A DNA stretch of 64,000 nt from Scytonema millei VB511283 (GCF_000817735.3 NZ_JTJC03000005.1:248001-312000); one strand, 5' to 3'; shown: positions 1-9,589, counted from the first letter of the stretch. Numbers and translations: made by a program. Notes: generated from the sequence alone by a model not told the origin.

Positions 1-1
1 C

Positions 2-409
2 GAATGCTTGCACCTAGAGATTACTGAAGGTGCAATTATGGATGGAGCCGGAGCCGCGCCCGATCTCCTCTGGCAGTTACGAAATTTAGGCGTGCAATTA
101 TGGATTGATGATTTTGGCACGGGATACTCATCTCTAGGGCGGCTCTACCACTTTCCGATTCACGGTTTAAAGGTCGATCGCTCCTTTGTGGCACAAATTG
201 AAAACGCTGACAACGCCCCCCTTGTGGAAACTATCCTCACTCTCGCTCGCCAACTCGAACTAGAGGTGACAGCCGAAGGAGTAGAAACCGCAACACAACT
301 TACCCGACTGCGAGCTTTACAGTCCGAGTACGCGCAAGGATACTTTTTCTCTCCTGCTGTAGATGGGGAAGCAGCAACAGCCTTACTGAGTCAAAATCTT
401 CACTGGTAA
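2..409 (+). CDS. EAL-domain c-di-GMP phosphodiesterase, C-terminal part (truncated by window edge)
   Basis: The open frame enters from the left edge, so only about the last 135 residues are present. Visible EAL landmarks are LHLEITEG, then DDFGTGYSSL (metal-binding DDFGTG loop), the KVDRSF segment, AEGVET, and QGYFFSPA near the end. These are the second half of an EAL domain, which hydrolyses cyclic di-GMP to pGpG. The catalytic EAL signature itself and any GGDEF, PAS or receiver domains would lie upstream of the window. The gene stops with TAA, and repeat-rich spacer follows at once. Family assignment is firm; full architecture and activity are unknown. Confidence 0.9.
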   Translation, partial: ECLHLEITEGAIMDGAGAAPDLLWQLRNLGVQLWIDDFGTGYSSLGRLYHFPIHGLKVDRSFVAQIENADNAPLVETILTLARQLELEVTAEGVETATQLTRLRALQSEYAQGYFFSPAVDGEAATALLSQNLHW

Positions 410-730
410 GTCGTAAGTCGGACAAGGGAGAGGGGGGAGACAAGGGAGACAGGGGAGTAATTCTGGTTCCACTAGTCACCAGCCACTAGCCACTAATAAC
501 TGATAAATCTGTAACTTTTCATCTTGACACAGGCGATCGCCAAATTACGAGATTTTTATCAGTGTTTTTGACTTGTATTACTTGTTTACACTTCCCTATT
601 AATACTTAACGATCGCTGGCTTCCAATTAAGAATATCTTAATTTCAGTAATTTTTCTGACCCAGAAAATGTGCGGATAAATTATGTTTGATTTGTCTGCT
701 TCATGAAATTTTTTTGAACTTAAACGGAAA
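410..730. other. Intergenic spacer with short repeats
   Basis: No gene seen. The first 100 bases are low-complexity purine-rich repeats (variants of GACAAGGGAGA) followed by CACTAGTCACCAGCCACTAG-type heptamers. The remainder is AT-rich and probably carries the promoter of the small secreted protein at 731. Confidence 0.6.
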
Positions 731-1039
731 ATGCTGACTGGAAAGCAACTCACATACACACTTCTCTCTACTGCCACATTTTTCTTTCCTACATTGGTTC
801 GAGCTGAAGCAAATACCAATGCATACCCGGTAGAAGTCGTACAAAGTTTTATGCAGGAATGCACGGAAAAAAGTGGTAAAAAACAAGTCTGTGCTTGCGT
901 CCTCGATCGCATTCAAGACGAATACGATCTCGAACAGTTCTCTAAACTAGAAAGAAAGTACAGAGCGACTGGCAAAATTCCCAAAGAAGTCAAGAAGTTT
1001 ATGTTTGGCTGCGTTGCCAGCAATCTTGCTAATAATTGA
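731..1039 (+). CDS. Small secreted cysteine-containing protein, function unknown
   Basis: This 102-residue protein has a plausible Sec signal peptide: a short charged start, a hydrophobic stretch at about residues 8-22, and cleavage near VRAEA. The mature part is small and charged, with four cysteines (one in MQECTEK, two in VCACVLD, one in FGCVAS) that could form disulfides in the periplasm. The YPVEVVQSFMQEC opening resembles small hypothetical proteins found in cyanobacteria, but I do not recognise a named family. The gene stands alone. Overlapping minus-strand frames here are shadows: only this frame has signal peptide plus compact soluble domain. Confidence 0.65.
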   Translation: MLTGKQLTYTLLSTATFFFPTLVRAEANTNAYPVEVVQSFMQECTEKSGKKQVCACVLDRIQDEYDLEQFSKLERKYRATGKIPKEVKKFMFGCVASNLANN

Positions 1040-1229
1040 GTCATTCGTCCTTAGTCATTTGTCATTTGTGAATAATTAGTCTTCTTAGTTACGACTTACG
1101 ACTTCTCTTTTGTCATCTCCAGACTTAACCAATAACCAATGAATCATTAGTCATTTGTCAATAGATATTTGTGCGTACCAATGACAAATGACAAATGACA
1201 AATGACAAACCATCAAGCCGATAACTTAA
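1040..1229. repeat. Short tandem repeats of the CAAATGA type
   Basis: Imperfect seven-base repeats (CAAATGA and its complement TCATTTG) occupy most of this spacer. A clean run of four ACAAATG units lies at about 1182-1208. Such STRR-like heptamers are typical of large-genome cyanobacteria. The spacer separates convergent genes. Confidence 0.7.
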
Positions 1230-2594
1230 CTAGGTGTGAGTAGTAGCTACGTTCGAGCGATCGCCTGAGGGCGCGTAATAATTACCGTTTTCATCAATTC
1301 CCAACTGAAGTAAAGATTCTTCGCCAGTAATTAATCTCGCTCCTCGCTTGCGGGTAAAATAGTTCCAGCCCCACTGGAAAATTACTACCAACTTATTGTC
1401 AAATTCAATTAGGTAGTAAATATGGACGAATAACCAGATTAGCCAAGCGAAAATTCCCGAAAACTTGACGAATCGCAAATCTACCACTGCGGCATTACGT
1501 CCGATCACCGCTAAGCTGGCGATATCAACGTAGCGGAAAGGAATGACAGCTTGTCCCTGAAGCCTGCGTTGGATCAGTTCTGCTACATATTGCCCTTCTT
1601 GCATGGCTACGGGTGCGACTCCTGGTAAAGGCTTGTCATCTTGGTGCGAATAATTCGCCAAATCGCCAATGATGAAAATATTGGAATAGTTAGCCAGACT
1701 TAGATCGGGTTCGACAATGACTCGTCCCGCCCGATCGAGTTGCGCCCCCGTGCGTTGGGCGATCGCTTCTCCCATCGATGAAGCCTTCACACCCGCCGCC
1801 CATAAAACCGTTCGCGTGGGAATAGATTCAATATTCTCACCTTGACGGATCGTTACAGCATCCTCGGTGACGTTCGTAACCAAAGTTTTGGTTTTAATTG
1901 TCACGCCCAACCGCTCTAGAGAGTGCGCTGCTTGAGTCGATAACTTTGGATCGTAGGGTGGTAGGATACGATCCATACCCTCTATCAGCAAGATTTGGGT
2001 TTCTTTGGTGTCAATATTGCGGAAATCGCGTTTTAAAGTACTGTAAGCAAGCTCCGCGATCGCCCCCGCTAATTCTACTCCCGTTGGTCCTCCGCCCGCG
2101 ATCGCAAAAGTCAACCAAGCGCGACGTTTTTCTGGATCGGTTTCCTTTTCAGCTGCTTCAAAAGCTAGAAAAATCCGCCGCCGCATTTCTAAAGCATCTT
2201 CTACAGTTTTGAGTCCTGGTGCAACTTCTGCCCAGTTGTCGTTACCGAAATAATGGTGACTTACCCCAGTCGCCACAATCAGACTATCGTAGGCTAATTC
2301 TCCATTACGCAAAATAATTTTTTGCTGTTGAGGATCGAGATCGATGACTTCGCCCATCAGCACTCTCGTGTTTTTTTGTCGATTCAAAATCGCCCGCAAC
2401 GGCGACGAAATATCGGCTGGGGATAGAGTCCCCGTAGCAACTTGATAGAGCAGGGGTTGAAACAGATGAAAATTCCGCTTATCCACTAAAGTGACATCGA
2501 AACCACTTTTTCCTAATGCTTTGGCTGCATACAGCCCCGCAAAGCCGCCACCAACGATGACAACTTTATGAGGAGTTTTCATAGGTTCTACCAT
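1230..2594 (-). CDS. ndb: Type II NAD(P)H dehydrogenase (NDH-2)
   Basis: A single-subunit flavoprotein oxidising NAD(P)H and passing electrons to plastoquinone at the membrane without proton pumping. The 454 residues match the family. There is an N-terminal FAD dinucleotide fold (VVIVGGGFAGL, about residues 12-22), a second nucleotide fold for NAD(P)H (AGGGPTGVELAG, about 166-177), and a FAD-contact motif FIIGDLA near 310. A hydrophobic C-terminal stretch rich in Trp and Leu (about 380-415) is the likely membrane anchor. Two starts are possible; the second ATG, four codons in, places the FAD fold at the usual distance. Cyanobacteria usually encode several NDH-2 paralogs (ndbA, B, C), and I cannot say which this is. 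Confidence 0.9.
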   Translation of the reverse strand: MVEPMKTPHKVVIVGGGFAGLYAAKALGKSGFDVTLVDKRNFHLFQPLLYQVATGTLSPADISSPLRAILNRQKNTRVLMGEVIDLDPQQQKIILRNGELAYDSLIVATGVSHHYFGNDNWAEVAPGLKTVEDALEMRRRIFLAFEAAEKETDPEKRRAWLTFAIAGGGPTGVELAGAIAELAYSTLKRDFRNIDTKETQILLIEGMDRILPPYDPKLSTQAAHSLERLGVTIKTKTLVTNVTEDAVTIRQGENIESIPTRTVLWAAGVKASSMGEAIAQRTGAQLDRAGRVIVEPDLSLANYSNIFIIGDLANYSHQDDKPLPGVAPVAMQEGQYVAELIQRRLQGQAVIPFRYVDIASLAVIGRNAAVVDLRFVKFSGIFAWLIWLFVHIYYLIEFDNKLVVIFQWGWNYFTRKRGARLITGEESLLQLGIDENGNYYAPSGDRSNVATTHT

Positions 2595-2976
2595 AAGTTA
2601 GATGCTAAATTTTCTCTACTTTTACTACCTACAGAGCTTTGTTGCGTCATTAAGCAAAGATCTGCACCTTTGCCAATACTTGCTTCACAGATTTTAATCC
2701 CAGATTACTGCGATCGCCACTTTTTGGGCGTAGCGACAGTTACCAGACCAGTTATCAGTTATCAATGACCAGTTATCAGTGAAGAAAGGGTGTGGGGAAT
2801 TGGTAGTTGGTAATGGGTAATGGGTAATGGGTAATGGGTAATTATTCTCCCTTGTCCCCCTTGTTCCCTTGTCCCTTCCTCAGCTCCCTCAGCTCCCTCA
2901 GCTCCCTCAGCTCTCTTCTCCCTGCTCCCTGCTCCCTGTTAATATACGTAAAGAAACTGAGCGGGAAATATAACAC
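2595..2976. repeat. Divergent promoter region with three kinds of tandem repeat
   Basis: No gene. Between ndb (minus) and zds (plus) lie ACCAGTTATCAGT units at about 2750-2780, a run of GGTAATGG heptamers at about 2810-2842, and a pyrimidine-rich array of CAGCTCCCT units followed by CCTGCTC units at 2880-2940. An open frame spelled by these repeats (2834-3016) is not a gene. Confidence 0.7.
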
Positions 2977-4443
2977 ATGCGGGTTGCGATTGTCGGTGCG
3001 GGGCTGGCTGGGCTAGCAACTGCCGTCACGTTGGCGGATGCTGGCTGGGAAGTAGAGATTTATGAGTCTCGCCCTTTTGTAGGTGGAAAAGTCGGGAGTT
3101 GGGTAGATCCCAATGGCAACCATGTTGAGATGGGGTTGCACGTCTTTTTTGGCAATTATTACCAGCTATTTGAATTGATGAAGCAGGTAGGGGCATTTGA
3201 ACACCTACTGCGAAAAGAACACGTGCATAATTTTATTAATAAAGGCGGACGCACCGGAGCGTTAGATTTTCGGTTTATTACAGGTGCGCCGTTTAATGGA
3301 TTAAAAGCCTTTTTCACCACTTCGCAGCTGTCACTACAAGATAAAGTCCAAAATGCGATCGCCCTCGCTACTAGCCCTATAGTAAGGGGTTTAATCGACT
3401 TTGAGGGAGCAATGAAAACAATCCGCAGCCTCGACAATATCAGTTTTGCTGACTGGTTCCGCCGTCAGGGTGGCAGCAATGGCAGTATCAAACGGATGTG
3501 GAACCCGATCGCCTATGCTTTAGGTTTTATTGACTGCGAGCATATTTCTGCTCGTTGTATGTTGACAATTTTCCAAATGTTTGCTGCTCGAAGCGAGGCT
3601 TCTGTATTGCGGATGTTGGAAGGTTCGCCGGATGAGTTTTTGCACAAACCAATTGTGAAGTATCTAGAGGATAGGCAGGTCAAAATTCACACGCGGCGGC
3701 GAGTCAGAGAAATTCAGTTTGCCGAAGATAGGGACGAAACCCGCGTCACGGGTATAGTTGTTGCTAATGGCGAGACAGAAGAAACAATTACTGCCGATGC
3801 CTATGTGTGTGCTTGCGACGTACCAGGAGTTCAACGGCTCTTACCTGCGGCATGGCGGCAATGGTCGCAATTTGACAACATCTATAAGTTAGAAGCAGTA
3901 CCAGTAGCAACGGTACAATTGCGGTTTGATGGTTGGGTGACAGAACTGCAAGACGCTCAAAAACGCCAGCAATTGCAGCAAGCCGCAGGCATCGATAATT
4001 TACTGTATACGCCGGATGCCGATTTTTCTTGCTTTGCAGATTTGGCTTTAACTAGCCCGACAGATTATTACCGCGAGGGACAGGGTTCTTTACTGCAACT
4101 GGTACTAACACCAGGCGATCCTTTTATTAAAGAAAGTAACGAGGCGATCGCCCAACACGTCCTCAAGCAAGTCCACGAACTATTCCCCTCGTCGCGGGAG
4201 TTAAATATGACTTGGTATAGCGTTGTCAAGTTAGCGCAGTCTCTCTATCGCGAAGCACCAGGGATGGAACCGTATCGTCCTTATCAAACTACGCCAGTCG
4301 CGAATTTCTTCCTTGCGGGGAGCTACACCCAGCAAGACTACATCGATAGTATGGAAGGGGCAACACTTTCGGGGCGATTGGCAGCGAAAGCAATTCTGGC
4401 AAGTGAAAAACTAGCCAGCCAAGGCGAGTTGTCGGCTGTATAG
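2977..4443 (+). CDS. zds: 9,9'-di-cis-zeta-carotene desaturase
   Basis: Converts 9,9'-di-cis-zeta-carotene through neurosporene to lycopene in carotenoid synthesis, passing electrons to plastoquinone. The 488 residues match cyanobacterial ZDS/CrtQ. The N-terminal FAD fold is [14 protein letters not shown], followed by the desaturase signature with GGKVGSW and [14 protein letters not shown]. The C terminus has the FAD-contact motif [19 protein letters not shown]. The ATG is well placed: the FAD fold begins at residue 2. An SRPBCC gene follows 69 bases downstream on the same strand; this pairing next to zds argues for a lipid- or pigment-handling partner. Confidence 0.95.
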   Translation: MRVAIVGAGLAGLATAVTLADAGWEVEIYESRPFVGGKVGSWVDPNGNHVEMGLHVFFGNYYQLFELMKQVGAFEHLLRKEHVHNFINKGGRTGALDFRFITGAPFNGLKAFFTTSQLSLQDKVQNAIALATSPIVRGLIDFEGAMKTIRSLDNISFADWFRRQGGSNGSIKRMWNPIAYALGFIDCEHISARCMLTIFQMFAARSEASVLRMLEGSPDEFLHKPIVKYLEDRQVKIHTRRRVREIQFAEDRDETRVTGIVVANGETEETITADAYVCACDVPGVQRLLPAAWRQWSQFDNIYKLEAVPVATVQLRFDGWVTELQDAQKRQQLQQAAGIDNLLYTPDADFSCFADLALTSPTDYYREGQGSLLQLVLTPGDPFIKESNEAIAQHVLKQVHELFPSSRELNMTWYSVVKLAQSLYREAPGMEPYRPYQTTPVANFFLAGSYTQQDYIDSMEGATLSGRLAAKAILASEKLASQGELSAV

Positions 4444-4512
4444 GTAAACGCAGGCGCGGTAGTAGCTTCGAGCGATACCGCATAGACACTAAACAACGCA
4501 GAGGAAAAGTCA

Positions 4513-4974
4513 ATGCCAGATTGGTTAGAGCATAGCGTACAGGTTGAAGTGCCAGTTCCTATTGACCAAGTATGGGAATTGTGGTCAGATCTGGAGCAGA
4601 TGCCGCGTTGGATGAAGTGGATTGAGTCGGTAAAAGTGCTGGAGGATAACCCTGAGTTGTCCCGTTGGCATTTGAATACGGGGGGATTGCAGTTCGACTG
4701 GCATTCGCGCATTTTGAAGAAAGTACCAAATCAAATTATTCAATGGGAATCTGTGGATGGTCTGCCAAATCAAGGTGCAATTCGGTTTTACGATCGCCAC
4801 ACTAGTACCATTGTTAAGCTCAGCGTCGCCTATGCCTTTCCAGGGATTTTAGGCAAAATTATGGATAGCCTATTTTTAGGTCGTGCGGTCGAATCGACGC
4901 TGCAAGCCAATATGGAAAGATTTCGCGATTATGCCATTCAAGCTCAAGCCCAAAAGCAAGAGGTTGGGTGTTAG
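4513..4974 (+). CDS. SRPBCC (START-like) family protein, cyclase/dehydrase type
   Basis: A 153-residue single-domain protein of the SRPBCC superfamily (polyketide cyclase/dehydrase and lipid-transport branch). It opens with EHSVQVEVPVPIDQVWELWSDLEQMPRWMKWI, the usual first strand, helix and W-x-x-W loop. It continues with a strand pattern ending in a C-terminal helix from about residue 120. These proteins form a hydrophobic pocket for lipids, quinones or pigments. Its position directly after zds on the same strand suggests carotenoid or quinone binding, but this is context only. No membrane segment or signal peptide is seen. Confidence 0.8.
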   Translation: MPDWLEHSVQVEVPVPIDQVWELWSDLEQMPRWMKWIESVKVLEDNPELSRWHLNTGGLQFDWHSRILKKVPNQIIQWESVDGLPNQGAIRFYDRHTSTIVKLSVAYAFPGILGKIMDSLFLGRAVESTLQANMERFRDYAIQAQAQKQEVGC

Positions 4975-4996
4975 TTGTTAGTTGTTAGTTGATGGT

Positions 4997-5061
4997 TGTA
5001 GGGGCGGGTTCACCAAAAAACTTTGTTTGTCACCGAGATTTCAGGTAAACCCGCCCGTACA
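4997..5061. repeat. Inverted-repeat element, GTAGGGGCGGGTT family (copy 1)
   Basis: A 65-base MITE-like unit starts TGTAGGGGCGGGTT and ends AACCCGCCCGTACA. The 14-base ends pair with one mismatch, around an AT-rich centre. Other copies are at 6830, 35054, 38688, 38772 and 63431; shorter or diverged forms lie inside genes at 47289 and 57870. Confidence 0.85.
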
Positions 5062-5248
5062 GCAGTAGTAAGTGGCAATACCCACATTTCACACCCTATT
5101 GCTAGGTAAATATGGCTATAGGTACAACCCATAGTGTATTCAGCTATGTTTAGATTGACAGTAATAGCCTTTGTGCCAAAGTTCAATTTGCAGTCAATAA
5201 TCGAGTTATTTTCCCTAGCCCCTAGCCCCTAACTCCTCACCCCTCATT

Positions 5249-5749
5249 ATGTCTCGGACTTCGCCAATTCCTGTTGTGACAAATCATCCCCGGCTTGCTA
5301 TTATTCAACGCTTGCGTAAACTAACACACCTAATGGATAATGCGATCGCAATTCCAGGGACGAAGTTTCGCATCGGTTTAGACCCCATTTTAGGATTGTT
5401 ACCAGGAGCGGGAGATTTTATCGGCACGGCGCTTTCTGCATACATAGTACTAGAAGCCGTGCGCTTGGGACTTCCCAAAGAGACGCTGGGAAAAATGGTG
5501 AGTAATATTCTTTTAGAAAGCGTAGTTGGTACTGTTCCAATTGTGGGCGACTGGTTTGATTTCGCTTGGAAAGCCAACGTTAAGAACTTGGAGCTAATAG
5601 AAACACATTTAGGGGTAACAAATATCAGCAAGCCTGCCAATCGCTGGTTGATGTTTTTACTGGTGATAGGGTTCTTAATTATTGGTATAGGTTTAGTAAC
5701 CTTGAGTGTGCTAGTTTTTAAACTGCTCTTAAATGCAGTGACTAGCTAA
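5249..5749 (+). CDS. DUF4112 membrane protein
   Basis: The 166 residues carry the DUF4112 core: LRKLTHLMDNAIAIPGTKFRIGLDP, followed by GLLPGAGDFIGTALSAYIV and VPIVGDWFDFAWKAN. The repeated glycine/proline-rich GAGD and VGDWFD segments are typical. The C terminus has a strong membrane segment (about residues 135-162). The function of the family is not established. The hydrolase at 5769 begins 19 bases after the stop, so the two probably share a transcript. Confidence 0.85.
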   Translation: MSRTSPIPVVTNHPRLAIIQRLRKLTHLMDNAIAIPGTKFRIGLDPILGLLPGAGDFIGTALSAYIVLEAVRLGLPKETLGKMVSNILLESVVGTVPIVGDWFDFAWKANVKNLELIETHLGVTNISKPANRWLMFLLVIGFLIIGIGLVTLSVLVFKLLLNAVTS

Positions 5750-5768
5750 TTGAGGTTTTAAGACAGGA

Positions 5769-6770
5769 ATGAAGGACTGGTGGCAGGTAACTTTTCCCCA
5801 GGGGAGACAAACATTAAAAATTATCGATGCGAATGGCTACCCAGTTTCTATTGCTTACGGAGAGAAAGGCACGGGTAAGCCACTATTTTTAATACATGGA
5901 ATTGGCAGTTGGAGTTACAACTGGCGTTATAGCGTCGAACCCTTATCGAAATACTTTCGCGTTATTTGTTTCGATGCTAAAGGTTACGGGTTTTCGGAAA
6001 AACCATTACGCAGAGAAAGACACGATCACCAATTGATCGAGCTATCGCGGATTGTGAGCGGCTTGTGCAACGAACCAGCCATCATCGTTGCAGAATCACT
6101 AGGTGCATTAGTAAGTTTGGGGCTGGCGCTTGCTTATCCTCAACTGATCGAAAAGTTAATCGTTGTCAATGTTCCAATTTTTCCCGAACGCCTACCGCAT
6201 TGGGGTATGTGGTTGCTATCGCAATTACCAACAGAAATAGTCAAAGCGATCGATTCAACTCGGTTTCCATATTTTTTTGCCCCCGTCATGCGGGAATTGA
6301 TGCGATTAGAGCGGCGCTCTGTACTATTCGATCCCTCAATGTTGACAGACGAAGATGTCTATTGGCTGACCTATCCATTTGTAGAATTTCCTGGGACGAT
6401 CGCCAAAGTTGCAGAAGACTTACAAATTGCAGCAGCGGAAATCGAACACTTACAGGCAAAAAAAACAAGCTTAATTACTAAAATTCAAAATCATTTACAC
6501 AAAATTAAATGTCCCACCTTAATTTTATGGGGAAAACAAGATAGCTGGTTTCCATGTAGCGATGGTGAGAAATTGCGATCGCGTATCCCCAACGCTCAAT
6601 TAAAAATTCTGCCAAACTGCGGTCACGATGCCTCCGCTGGTGCGAATCAAGCGGTGAATGCGGCAGTGTTGGAGTTTCTGAGGGGGAGTCGGGAGTCGGG
6701 AGTGGGAGAGTGGGAGTCGGGGAAGAGAGCTGGGGGAACTGGGGAGGCTGAGGGAGCGCAAGGTTGCTGA
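5769..6770 (+). CDS. Alpha/beta-fold hydrolase with repeat-encoded C-terminal tail
   Basis: An alpha/beta hydrolase of about 300 ordered residues. HGIGSWSYNW is the oxyanion-hole region, AESLGALVSL the nucleophile elbow (Ser in AESLG), WGKQDSWFP carries the acid Asp, and NCGHDAS the catalytic His, so the triad is complete. The chemistry is unknown; relatives include haloalkane-dehalogenase-like and plastid pheophytinase-like proteins. The last 30 or so residues (GSRESGVGEWESGKR and onward) are encoded by the short intergenic repeat GGGAGTC, so the original stop was probably lost and translation now runs into repeat. Likely cotranscribed with the DUF4112 gene. Confidence 0.82.
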   Translation: MKDWWQVTFPQGRQTLKIIDANGYPVSIAYGEKGTGKPLFLIHGIGSWSYNWRYSVEPLSKYFRVICFDAKGYGFSEKPLRRERHDHQLIELSRIVSGLCNEPAIIVAESLGALVSLGLALAYPQLIEKLIVVNVPIFPERLPHWGMWLLSQLPTEIVKAIDSTRFPYFFAPVMRELMRLERRSVLFDPSMLTDEDVYWLTYPFVEFPGTIAKVAEDLQIAAAEIEHLQAKKTSLITKIQNHLHKIKCPTLILWGKQDSWFPCSDGEKLRSRIPNAQLKILPNCGHDASAGANQAVNAAVLEFLRGSRESGVGEWESGKRAGGTGEAEGAQGC

Positions 6771-6829
6771 GGGAGCTGAGGAAGAATTTAATTCCGACTT
6801 TTGACTTCCGACTTCTGGCTTCTGACTCC

Positions 6830-6894
6830 TGTACGGGCGGGTTTACCGATCGTATTTGACTCCAACGAGTATTTCGGGTGAACCCGCCCCTACA
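6830..6894. repeat. Inverted-repeat element, GTAGGGGCGGGTT family (copy 2)
   Basis: A 65-base unit starting TGTACGGGCGGGTT and ending AACCCGCCCCTACA. It is in the opposite orientation to copy 1, judged by the CGG versus GGG arm. It lies directly upstream of the TTTTGAC repeats that lead into the NTRC promoter. Confidence 0.85.
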
Positions 6895-6919
6895 GTTTTT
6901 GACTTTTAACTTTTGACTT

Positions 6920-6947
6920 TTGACTTCCCTACGACTCTTGCTATAAT
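6920..6947 (+). promoter_or_regulatory. Sigma-70-type promoter of the NTRC gene built from repeat plus unique -10
   Basis: TTGACT at 6920-6925 and a perfect TATAAT at 6942-6947 are separated by 16 bases, giving a start near 6954 and a leader of about 30 bases before the ATG at 6986. The -35 hexamer is the last unit of a TTTTGAC tandem repeat that fills the preceding bases. Confidence 0.65.
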
Positions 6948-6985
6948 AACAAAAGCGTAGTCGTTATGAGTTTATTTAGATCCCT

Positions 6986-8353
6986 ATGACCAATCCTGCT
7001 GTTGAGAACTTAGTGATTATTGGCTCTGGACCCGCTGGATACACGGCAGCTATCTATGCAGCGCGGGCAAACCTCAAACCTGTTGTCTTTGAAGGCTTTC
7101 AAGCAGGGGGCTTACCTGGCGGACAGCTGATGACGACGACAGAAGTAGAAAACTTTCCTGGCTTTCCAGAAGGAATTACAGGACCGGAACTAATGGATCG
7201 GATGAAGGCTCAGGCAGAACGCTGGGGAGCAGAGTTATACACCGAAGACGTAATTGCAGTTGACTTGTCGCAGCGTCCTTTTACCGTCCGTTCTGAGGAG
7301 CGGGAATTCAAGACGAATAGCATTGTAATTGCGACTGGAGCCACAGCAAAGCGTTTGGGACTACCTTGCGAACATCAGTTTTGGAGCCGAGGCATATCGG
7401 CTTGTGCAATCTGTGATGGCGCTACACCAATCTTTCACAGAGCAAAATTAGCCGTGATCGGTGCTGGTGACTCCGCCGCTGAAGAATCGATCTACCTAAC
7501 TAAATATGGCGACGAGGTACACATGTTAGTGCGGGGTGACAAAATGCGTGCTAGTAAAGCGATGCAAGACCGCGTTTTGAACAATCCTAAAATTACCGTT
7601 CACTGGAATACGGAAGCAGTAGATGTGTTTGGCAACGAAAAGCACATGGAAGGCTTGCTGATCCGTAATAACAAAACAGGTGAAGAAAGCAAGCTAGACG
7701 TGCGGGGTTTATTCTACGCGATCGGTCACAATCCCAACACATCTCTATTTAAAGGTCAATTGGAATTAGATGATGTGGGATACATTGTTACCAAACACGG
7801 TTCTGTAGAAACCAGTGTCGAAGGAGTATTCGCGGCTGGAGACGTGCAAGACCACGAATATCGCCAAGCGATTACGGCTGCTGGTAGCGGTTGTATGGCA
7901 GCAATGTTAGCAGAACGGTGGTTATCTGCAAGTGGATCGATCCAAGAATTTCACCAAAAACCAGAGACTCCCAATAACGAATTGGAGCATCAAGCCAAGC
8001 AAGCCGCCACGCCAGAAGAGTTCGATCTCGCTCAGACACGGCATCATGGTGGTTATGCTTTACGCAAACTATTCCACGATAGCGATCGCCTGCTAATGGT
8101 GAAATACGTCTCGCCTGGATGCGGACCTTGTCATACGCTCAAACCGATTCTCGATAAAGTTGTCGATGAGTTTGACGGCAAGATTCACTTCGTCGAAATT
8201 GACATTCAAGCAGACCCCGATATTGCCGAGAACGCTCAAGTCACGGGAACGCCAACGATTCAATTCTTTAAAGATAAAGAGTTGCTGAGCGAAACCAAAG
8301 GCGTAAAGCAAAAGAGTCAATATCGCCAGTTGATTGAAAGCTACCTGAATTAA
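6986..8353 (+). CDS. ntrC (trxB-trx fusion): NADPH-dependent thioredoxin reductase with fused thioredoxin domain (NTRC)
   Basis: A 455-residue two-domain redox protein. Residues 1-310 are an NTR flavoprotein: FAD fold [16 protein letters not shown], redox site CAIC (in SACAICDG) near residue 135, NADPH fold [12 protein letters not shown], and FAD motif [10 protein letters not shown]. After a linker of about 35 residues, residues 345-455 form a thioredoxin with active site CGPC ([12 protein letters not shown]). NTRC uses NADPH to reduce 2-Cys peroxiredoxin and regulate chloroplast-type enzymes, independent of ferredoxin. It is found in plants and some cyanobacteria, not all. Single-gene transcript; promoter at 6920-6947, strong hairpin after the stop. 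Confidence 0.95.
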   Translation: MTNPAVENLVIIGSGPAGYTAAIYAARANLKPVVFEGFQAGGLPGGQLMTTTEVENFPGFPEGITGPELMDRMKAQAERWGAELYTEDVIAVDLSQRPFTVRSEEREFKTNSIVIATGATAKRLGLPCEHQFWSRGISACAICDGATPIFHRAKLAVIGAGDSAAEESIYLTKYGDEVHMLVRGDKMRASKAMQDRVLNNPKITVHWNTEAVDVFGNEKHMEGLLIRNNKTGEESKLDVRGLFYAIGHNPNTSLFKGQLELDDVGYIVTKHGSVETSVEGVFAAGDVQDHEYRQAITAAGSGCMAAMLAERWLSASGSIQEFHQKPETPNNELEHQAKQAATPEEFDLAQTRHHGGYALRKLFHDSDRLLMVKYVSPGCGPCHTLKPILDKVVDEFDGKIHFVEIDIQADPDIAENAQVTGTPTIQFFKDKELLSETKGVKQKSQYRQLIESYLN

Positions 8354-8361
8354 TTTGGGGT

Positions 8362-8395
8362 AATAATTGCGATCGAACAGGCGATCGCAATTATT
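8362..8395. terminator. HIP1-containing hairpin between convergent genes
   Basis: A perfect 14-base stem (AATAATTGCGATCG pairing with CGATCGCAATTATT) with a six-base loop lies 9 bases after the NTRC stop. It also serves the convergent gene ending at 8423. There is no T-run, so it may block transcription from both sides or protect 3' ends rather than act as a classic intrinsic terminator. Confidence 0.5.
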
Positions 8396-8422
8396 GACTG
8401 GCGATCGCTACGTCTAGCTAAA

Positions 8423-9589
8423 TTAATTCTCGATCGGTGGTGCGAGAGGCGCTCTCAATCTACCACCACCACCAATGTTATCGGGTCGATTATTGTCAAT
8501 GATGTGTAGAGCTGACATTAGCTTCATCATGTCGTCATAAAAAGCACCGCTACGACCTTCAAAACTATAGCCGTAGCGAGCGCGAAATTCCTCTGGAACA
8601 CCTTGTTCTACAGCGAGGTAGTAAGCGTCCCAATAAGCATCATCAACTATGTATGCACCATAATTTTGCAATGCCTTGAAAATTTTCTGCCCCGCAGGAG
8701 TCTTTAACCCTAAGCTGTCCATCTTCACATGAGCTGGGATTGCTAACAAACTACCTTGTACGAGTTTGGAATTAGTCCCCTTATATTCACTCTCAGCATA
8801 TCGGTCGGCACGGTCGGCGGGCCAGCGATAACCGGGCATAGATTTAGAATAATGGAGATATTTTTTGCCCCAAACTAAGATTTTGATCGCGTGGCGAATT
8901 GGTTCGTCACTTGTTAGTTCGCCTCGGCGAATCGAACCGCCAATCGCCGACATCCCAGACCCGAAGTGAGTGCCTTTAATCCCATCGCCGTAGATGTCTA
9001 TTCCTCCCCAAGGGTTACGCCAGCCGTGGACGTTTCCACCTGCGGTACAACGGGCAAGGGGTTCGAGTTGCTCGATCGTTCTGCCATCTGGCATCAAAAA
9101 GGCTGCGGCGTTATTAGGCGTAGAGTATGGCTGACTGGTTGCGTCTGGGACGATCAAGTTGTCAGGAATTGGTAGAGACAGACCCATCGATTGCTTACCC
9201 GTACAGCGTCCAGGACCAAAACTTCCAGGTGATAAAACTGGACGCATTGGATCGCCTGCTTTGAGTTTATAGAAGTACTCCCGATCTGCACCGAAAAAGC
9301 CTGCTTTCGGGAGATTTGCTGGTACGTATGTTGCAGTAGCCCCAATTGGCATATTCCAAATCGAAGTAGAGGAGAAGGGCCACAGCCATTTGTCTCGCGA
9401 TTTGGGGTCTTGGGCTAGAATTCCAGAAGTTACTTGCTGACTAATGAGAAAATCTTGGCTTGGTTTTTGAGCTGACAGATCGCCAGATTTCCCTTGATTA
9501 TTTGCAGTCGTTGTATGACAGCTACCGATAGTAATACTAAGAACAACACTAGCTGCTAGTGCAATTTGCTGAGCTTGAAACTTACGCAT
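8423..9589 (-). CDS. Secreted lipoprotein of unknown function
   Basis: A 388-residue exported protein. The first 25 residues form a signal sequence with hydrophobic core (about 8-20) and a lipobox-like IGSC, so the cysteine near residue 24 may be lipidated. After a 35-residue low-complexity linker, the mature domain starts with WLWPFSSTSIWNMPIG. It includes a glycine-rich region with HGWRNPWGGIDIYG and a GTHFGSGMSAIGGSIRRGEL segment, resembling hypothetical secreted proteins of soil bacteria and cyanobacteria. I recognise no catalytic motif. The isolated gene lies convergent to NTRC and has a 660-base spacer upstream. Confidence 0.7.
   Translation of the reverse strand: MRKFQAQQIALAASVVLSITIGSCHTTTANNQGKSGDLSAQKPSQDFLISQQVTSGILAQDPKSRDKWLWPFSSTSIWNMPIGATATYVPANLPKAGFFGADREYFYKLKAGDPMRPVLSPGSFGPGRCTGKQSMGLSLPIPDNLIVPDATSQPYSTPNNAAAFLMPDGRTIEQLEPLARCTAGGNVHGWRNPWGGIDIYGDGIKGTHFGSGMSAIGGSIRRGELTSDEPIRHAIKILVWGKKYLHYSKSMPGYRWPADRADRYAESEYKGTNSKLVQGSLLAIPAHVKMDSLGLKTPAGQKIFKALQNYGAYIVDDAYWDAYYLAVEQGVPEEFRARYGYSFEGRSGAFYDDMMKLMSALHIIDNNRPDNIGGGGRLRAPLAPPIEN

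Noticed and set aside
2834-3016. Frame rich in Ser-Leu-Pro upstream of zds
   Set aside because: Spelled entirely by CAGCTCCCT repeats and overlaps the zds start in another frame.
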